Of a DNA stretch of 64,000 nt, positions 58,918 through 64,000 are shown piece after piece (position 1 is the stretch's first letter; each line of letters starts with the position of its first letter). The DNA comes from Pohlia nutans (lineage: Eukaryota > Streptophyta > Bryopsida > Bryales > Mniaceae). A model generated the notes under the pieces. That model was not told where the DNA came from. It saw only the letters and a list, made by a program, of their open reading frames with translations, and did no database searches. The stretch lies in contig CM040091.1 in the NCBI GenBank assembly GCA_022496805.1, positions 15,428,336-15,492,335 of the forward strand, read 5' to 3'. Both the position numbers and the translations under genes were made by a program.

Positions 58918-60208
58918 CTTGACCCTGGCAGTACATACAAACATTCGAAAATGTAAAGAAGTCCATATAGTACCTCCTCAAAACTACTAAAAAATCATGA
59001 GACACTCCTTGTGGATTGTAGACAGCCAGACAAGAAAATGGATAAGATGATGTTCGAATGAAAAAACTGCAACTACAAGTTGAATAAAATTATCTGATTC
59101 TGAAGAACACAAAGTGCATGTTAGTCTAAGATTAATGATAATGCTCATGTCAGATGCATCTAAGATTTGGTGTCGATCTAAGTCAACTATACATTCCTAA
59201 AATACAAAAGTATGGTGTTTTCACCTGTACACTAGTTGTCGCAATATTTTGAGTTCTTCCAGTCGCTGCAATCCTTCACATATTCATGCGCTTCAGTATT
59301 CACTTGCATGAGAAGTTGAGATTGTCAGAGTACTCCCGCAGCTTCTAAATTTCCCCTATACCAAAATTAAAGCACATCCCAACACAAACTAACTGAACGA
59401 CATAGACTTCCGCTTGCGAACGATTCATGGAGCATAAAGTTCTTGGATTCAGTTCTGTCTTCAATTCTATACTACCTCGATATATACTTTGATAGTTCAG
59501 AGGTGACACTGTAGATGTTTCTTTTTCCCTCTCGATTTGCAAGAGTCCATGACTCAATCCAGCATGCGCCATCAAACTCAACCTAGATTTTGCAATCGAT
59601 CTTCTCGATTTTGCTTTGCACTACTGTGATATTCTTTGTCCTTTGCTTTGATCTGGATACTTTGGGGGAAGTGGAGGTCAAATGACCATGACATATCTTT
59701 GGCGCGAAAGTTCAAAAGAAGTAAAGAACTCCACCGCTTCATGTCGAGGACGATAGAAAATATAAAATATGAACTACGGAGAAGTTAGGATACATCTCCC
59801 TTGCTGCATGAAGATTACTGGCTCCAGATCAATCCTTAGTACAAAAGTATCATGGCGATAGGCCTCCCGGCTTTGGGGTTTCGTACTGGCGAAGAGACAG
59901 TGAAGTACAACTGAGTTTGGCTACAACCGCACACATGACAGAGAGTGTTGGCGATAACATCCAACTTCGACGACCAGGATCAATGAATTACTGGCTACCA
60001 ATTCAGAGTGGGTATCGAACAGATATGATCTGACGAATCTGATTTGGCTACACTATGACTGCTAACCAGGAAGTACTGGCACCCTACCCTGGCAAACAGT
60101 AGCAATCTGGCTATTAAAGGCTATTTTTACCCTACTTTTACTAGTGAGGAAATCGAAGCATGTCATTGGATGGTGAATTACTTCGAAGTTTAGCCAGTTT
60201 TAAAAAGG

Positions 60209-61941
60209 CTGGTGTAGTGTCCAGGGGATTTGAGTTAACATGATGGTCACTACTGCTAGATTGGGTCCTTCACTGTTTTGTGTACCGTAGCTGATTCAAA
60301 TAATGATATATATCCATGGCGCAATAGTGAGTGAGCCTCGCTGGCTGGCTCATGAAGTTGTAGTCATGGGGTCAAACTATACTAAGGTAGGGACTCCCAT
60401 TCTCGTGACTGTACCCATTCTTGTCTGCATACAGGACACCTGATTCCGGGTGTTTTTTATCATGGTACAGTGACGCTTGAGAACGTAATTAGGGCGTTTC
60501 TTCAAGTCACGACTGTTTCTCCATGTCACGGAATCAGGGCCATTTAGACACAGTCAAATGTGCAAACCAATTTCTAACTTTGATTATCAAGAACATACAC
60601 AAATTTTACAATAACATGACTTTGTCGATACATTCTAAATTAATATCTAATTGCCTTTCCCTTGGTATAATTGCTTTTCATACTACTCATTCAGAAGTAT
60701 GATAATCAGCTTAAAATCATGGAAATGGGTGTCCCTACCTTAGATATATGTAAAGCTCCCAAGGGAGATTAAACTTGTTGGAGCTGAATTGATTAATGAT
60801 CATGTGTTTCTTTAATCGTGTCAATTTTGGCAATGTTGCCTTGGTCTCTTGAATTTGCGATGAAGTGTGTCTGTAACATATAGCAGTTGGTGTATTGATG
60901 CATGTCACTAGTCAGCTCATAGCGCTTTAATTTTTGTGAATGTTTGAGTTGCACAATTAGAATGACATTGCATGAAAAAAACCAAATTTCATGTAAGGTA
61001 CAGGGCTCCAAAATTAATAGGGTTCTAATTCCAACAAAATCTAGGCACAATAATCATTCTAAAAACGAAATCTAGGTAGACCATAGATAGCTTATCATTT
61101 TGGTCAACATCTAATAAGAGCTCTATGAGACGCCTAGATTTATGTTCTAAAATAAATGCACGGTATAGATTTTAGTTGGAATTAGGACCCTGTCGGTTTT
61201 GAAGCCCTCTACCTTATGGTATATATGAAAGCGTGGGTTTTTCATCTTATGAACTTTGTCCCTATATTTTGTTCACCTAGCCTCAAAATCAAGTACATTT
61301 TTCATTTAGCAAATTGGCAATATATAGCTAACCTAATGTTTTCAGCTAACCTAATTTTAATGAAGGTTTGTTTTATTTTGAGGACACTTTGATTGGTATC
61401 CAGATTTGAGCTGGGGAAGATGTTTGAGCGAGAAGATATGGTGGGGGCACAACAAAGCACGAAGAACATAACATTCTTTAGCAGCCCCACTATATATTCA
61501 CTCTTGGGAATCAGCATCTCAGGATAGAATAGTTGCACAAATAGTAATCTTTTGGAGAATCAAAGCCATCTTTAGCTAAAGATGACTTGGTAGCTCAACA
61601 AATTTCTGATTTTTAATAGTTTCTGCATGTTCCACATCATCAATTCCTTGTTAAATCATTGATTTTGTGTATAAGCAAAAGGGTGTGCTACAATACTAGC
61701 TAAAGAATGTTATGAAGAGCGATGTGGAGGAAGTAGCACCACAAGAAAACAAGAAGGGCAAGAATTTCATCAAGAATGCTAACTTTGTAAGAGCTACCTG
61801 CACATTTCGCAGGATCCAAGAGACGGGGCTGCATAGAAGTAGGGAACATTCTGGGATTGCATTCATGAGCACTACACTACATTGAACGTGTGCGGGCTGA
61901 GTTCAGAACTGCAAAATCATTCGAGTCGAAGTGGGGGCTCA
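60209..61941. other. Intergenic DNA right of the palindrome
   Basis: No gene recognised. Two stretches about 130 bp apart contain AATTAGGACCCTGTCGG/ACCCTATTAATTTTGGA-type inverted similarity (61007-61060 versus 61140-61210), probably a small old TIR element. Confidence 0.4.
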
Positions 61942-62528
61942 TTAACCCCTAACCGCCCAACCATGCATATGTTGTATGATTTACGGATTTGAAGTCCGTT
62001 TTCTCATCCATTATGCACTTTTTGCAATGTGGATTTTTTTACTGAAACTTTTATGGGAAGTTAGCGTTGTGCATGTGTGATCCGATTAGAAAGGGGATGA
62101 TTTGTGAAATTTTTATGCCTCATTTCATGTTGTAGTGTTCCACCCAAAAATTCAAAGATTTTAGTATAAAAGTGCTCTTGAAAAAGTCAACTACCAAAAT
62201 TAAGCAACCAAAAAATCTTCAAAAATTACTACACACCTAGAGTATTACATTTCAGCCCATCACAACAGATTTCATTATTATTTAGATTGTCAATATAGAT
62301 CTTATTCATAATCATATTACAAAAGAGTGTTAAATTTTAAGTTTGAAATTTAATACACAAATATTGGTGATAGCAATCGCAAATTTAACCATATGGATAG
62401 AATCTAAAATGCATAATGTATAACTTTGATTCATTCATCAGCTTGAAAATATCCATCTTAGTTGCATTTAATAATGTATCTTTGAAAAACTGCCAAATCT
62501 GAAAAGGGTGAGAACGTTTAGGGGTTAA
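61942..62528 (+). mobile_element. TTAA-flanked piggyBac-like MITE
   Basis: TTAACCCCTAACCGCCCAACC to GGTGAGAACGTTTAGGGG-TTAA, 587 bp, close to 17504-18081 and 34054-34502. Its right TTAA is reused by the next element. Confidence 0.75.
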
Positions 62529-63115
62529 CCTCTAACCATCAGAGCATTCATAAAGTGGATGACTAACATATTCAAACCCTTCTTACATTCTCATCAATGC
62601 TTGGATGAAAGTCATTCATTTTTTTAGAGATTCTTCACCAAGTTGTTCTCCCATCTAATGGTTGGATTTAGTCAAACTTGATTTCATATTTTTCTAAAAT
62701 TACAAATGTAGAAGTATCAATGTCAAGTCGTTGACAAAGCCAAAATTGCATTGACTATAGTTCAAAAGTGGCCTTGCAAAAATGAGGTTATAGATTTTAA
62801 AAACACAAAAATTTCAAAGAATCACCACATTTAAGAATATTTCATTTCAAATTCATTCCAACAAAGTTTGCATAAAAAATATTAAAATTTTGTTTGTAAT
62901 CAAATTTAGAAGGAATTTTAATTTTAACTTTCAAATTTTATAATTAAATATTGGTAATAGTATTAGTGAAACAAACTATACGAATAGAATCTAAAATTAA
63001 AAATCTAAAACTTTCATTTGTATATCAATTCCAAGATATTCTTCTAAATAATAGTTTATGATTTTTTTCTTCAAATTGTCAATTCTAGGGACACTCTGGT
63101 ACATTTAGGGGTTAA
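62525..63115 (+). mobile_element. TTAA-flanked MITE, divergent member, sharing a TTAA
   Basis: TTAACCTCTAACCATCAGAGC to CTCTGGTACATTTAGGGG-TTAA, 591 bp. The interior is distantly similar to its left neighbour (ATTTCATTTCAAATTCATTC, TCTAAAATTAAAAATCTAAA and similar). Confidence 0.6.
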
Positions 63116-64000
63116 GCGTTATACATAAAAATTTCTTGCCATACATGTTCTAATGGTCGGACTACAAATGTCCAGGTTAAATGCTGCTAACAGATGTCTT
63201 GATAAGGTTTGTATTAGGTCCAACTTCTGTGGATAAAGTTTCAACTGAAAAAAGGTTTTGCACTTTGGAGGACCAAATTTTACATTTCAACTGAGGTTTT
63301 GAGAAAACAGTGTAGTAAAAGTTGTCACAATGAGTTCTCAAACCTTTGAATTCATGGCAACTTCTCCTTAACTAATCAAATTTGTTCATGTTTCACTTCA
63401 CTTTACTACTAACATCATGACTTCATTTCACCTCACCTCACTTTAGGGGAGGACAAACCAACTCCCCATTCATACTCGAGGAAGAAAACCAAAACAAAAG
63501 CTTGTCACTATTTTTGGACATGGTGAGTCTACCTAGACTAATTCGGGGTTGTAAGTCCCAAATATAATAATACAATTCAGAAAAGCACATAGATCCAAAA
63601 ATGAGAAAACTAGAAAAATTGATGGTACAAGGATGGGGGTTGGTTCTGTCGCCCCTCACCAGTTCAGTTCTCCTCAATTCACACAGTTCATTGCACATGC
63701 CTTCAATTGATTTCACGAGACAAGTTAGAAGTTGTTACACTTTCTCCGAGAATGAAACTTCTCTTAAGATTGAAAAGGTTTGGAGAGAAAAGAGGAGTTA
63801 ATAGGACCCGAGCTTCTCCATGAAGAAAGTGTGATTCCCCTTTTTATACTCTATGAAGAATGAGAATGAAGAATGGATATGGGATTTCCTTGCGATTGAG
63901 GATTTGATAAAGGAACGGCTCACAATGAAAATGTTGCATGCGAAACCATTTTTCACACCCATTAGGGATTGTCACACCTCCTCGGAGAATGGAGAATGAG
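63116..64000. other. Intergenic DNA at window end
   Basis: No gene recognised. GAGAATGAGAATGAAGAATGG-like purine-rich repeats occur near 63850-64000, and CTCCGAGAATG recurs (63742 and 63980). Short ORFs look like chance. Confidence 0.4.

Larger units (their letters stand above)
55919..60208 (-). repeat. Palindrome, right arm (4,290 bp)
   Basis: Mirror of 51616-55905. The flank beyond 60208 (GGTGTAGTGTCC) is unrelated to the flank left of 51616 (CACTCACTCAA), so the palindrome is embedded in two different neighbourhoods. Confidence 0.95.

Noticed and set aside
1..64000. CRISPR array, bacterial operon or prophage
   Set aside because: The direct repeats are degenerate minisatellites without unique spacers, and the genes have spliceosomal introns typical of plants.

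Overview
This window is nuclear DNA of a land plant. The evidence is a 15-exon tRNA pseudouridine synthase gene with plant-type introns, a broken phytochrome gene with plant PHY sequence, TTTAGGG-like intron motifs, and AT-rich intergenic DNA packed with small transposons. A bryophyte, such as a liverwort, is a reasonable guess but is inference. Most of the 64 kb is not coding. I find four gene models that look intact: two secreted glycine-rich proteins, one PUS3/DEG1-type pseudouridine synthase and one HsbA-like secreted protein. The rest are broken genes and mobile elements.

Layout. (1) 0.5-23.2 kb: an old inverted duplication. Two divergent arms of about 4.2-4.5 kb each carry one copy of a three-exon glycine-rich secreted protein gene, transcribed toward the outer ends. 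The 14 kb AT-rich spacer is full of TTAA-flanked, piggyBac-like non-autonomous elements. About 550 bp covering promoter and exon 1 is identical between the arms, which suggests gene conversion. (2) 23.5-26.5 kb: a Derlin-like exon remnant, a CACTA-like element with a strong internal hairpin, and a TIR MITE. (3) 26.7-33.2 kb: the PUS3/DEG1 gene, complete over 478 codons, whose introns hold a minisatellite, TTAA elements and a long foldback.

(4) 34.5-42.5 kb: a direct segmental duplication, copies A and B. Copy B carries a full-length gene for a secreted protein resembling fungal hydrophobic-surface-binding protein A (HsbA). I rebuild it as two exons with an intron inside the signal peptide. 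Copy A keeps only the 3' part after an internal deletion. Comparing A with B exposes several insertions with their empty sites. (5) 43.0-45.5 kb: an orphan first exon, then a minus-strand phytochrome pseudogene that has lost the chromophore-attachment region and carries at least three insertions. (6) 45.5-51.5 kb: SINE-like fragments, GAGTCT minisatellites, a 300-bp tandem duplication and two abutting MITEs.

(7) 51.6-60.2 kb: a palindrome with two 4,290-bp arms around a 13-bp loop and no detectable difference between the arms. Each arm holds a hAT-like transposase gene with one in-frame amber codon, facing a truncated fungal-type FTR1 iron permease fragment. This is either a very recent inverted duplication or a sequencing/assembly fold-back, and must be checked. 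(8) 60.2-64 kb: intergenic DNA with two tandem TTAA elements. The most unusual content is the pair of fungal-like genes (HsbA and FTR1) in plant-type context, plus the FTR1 fragment inside a transposase palindrome.
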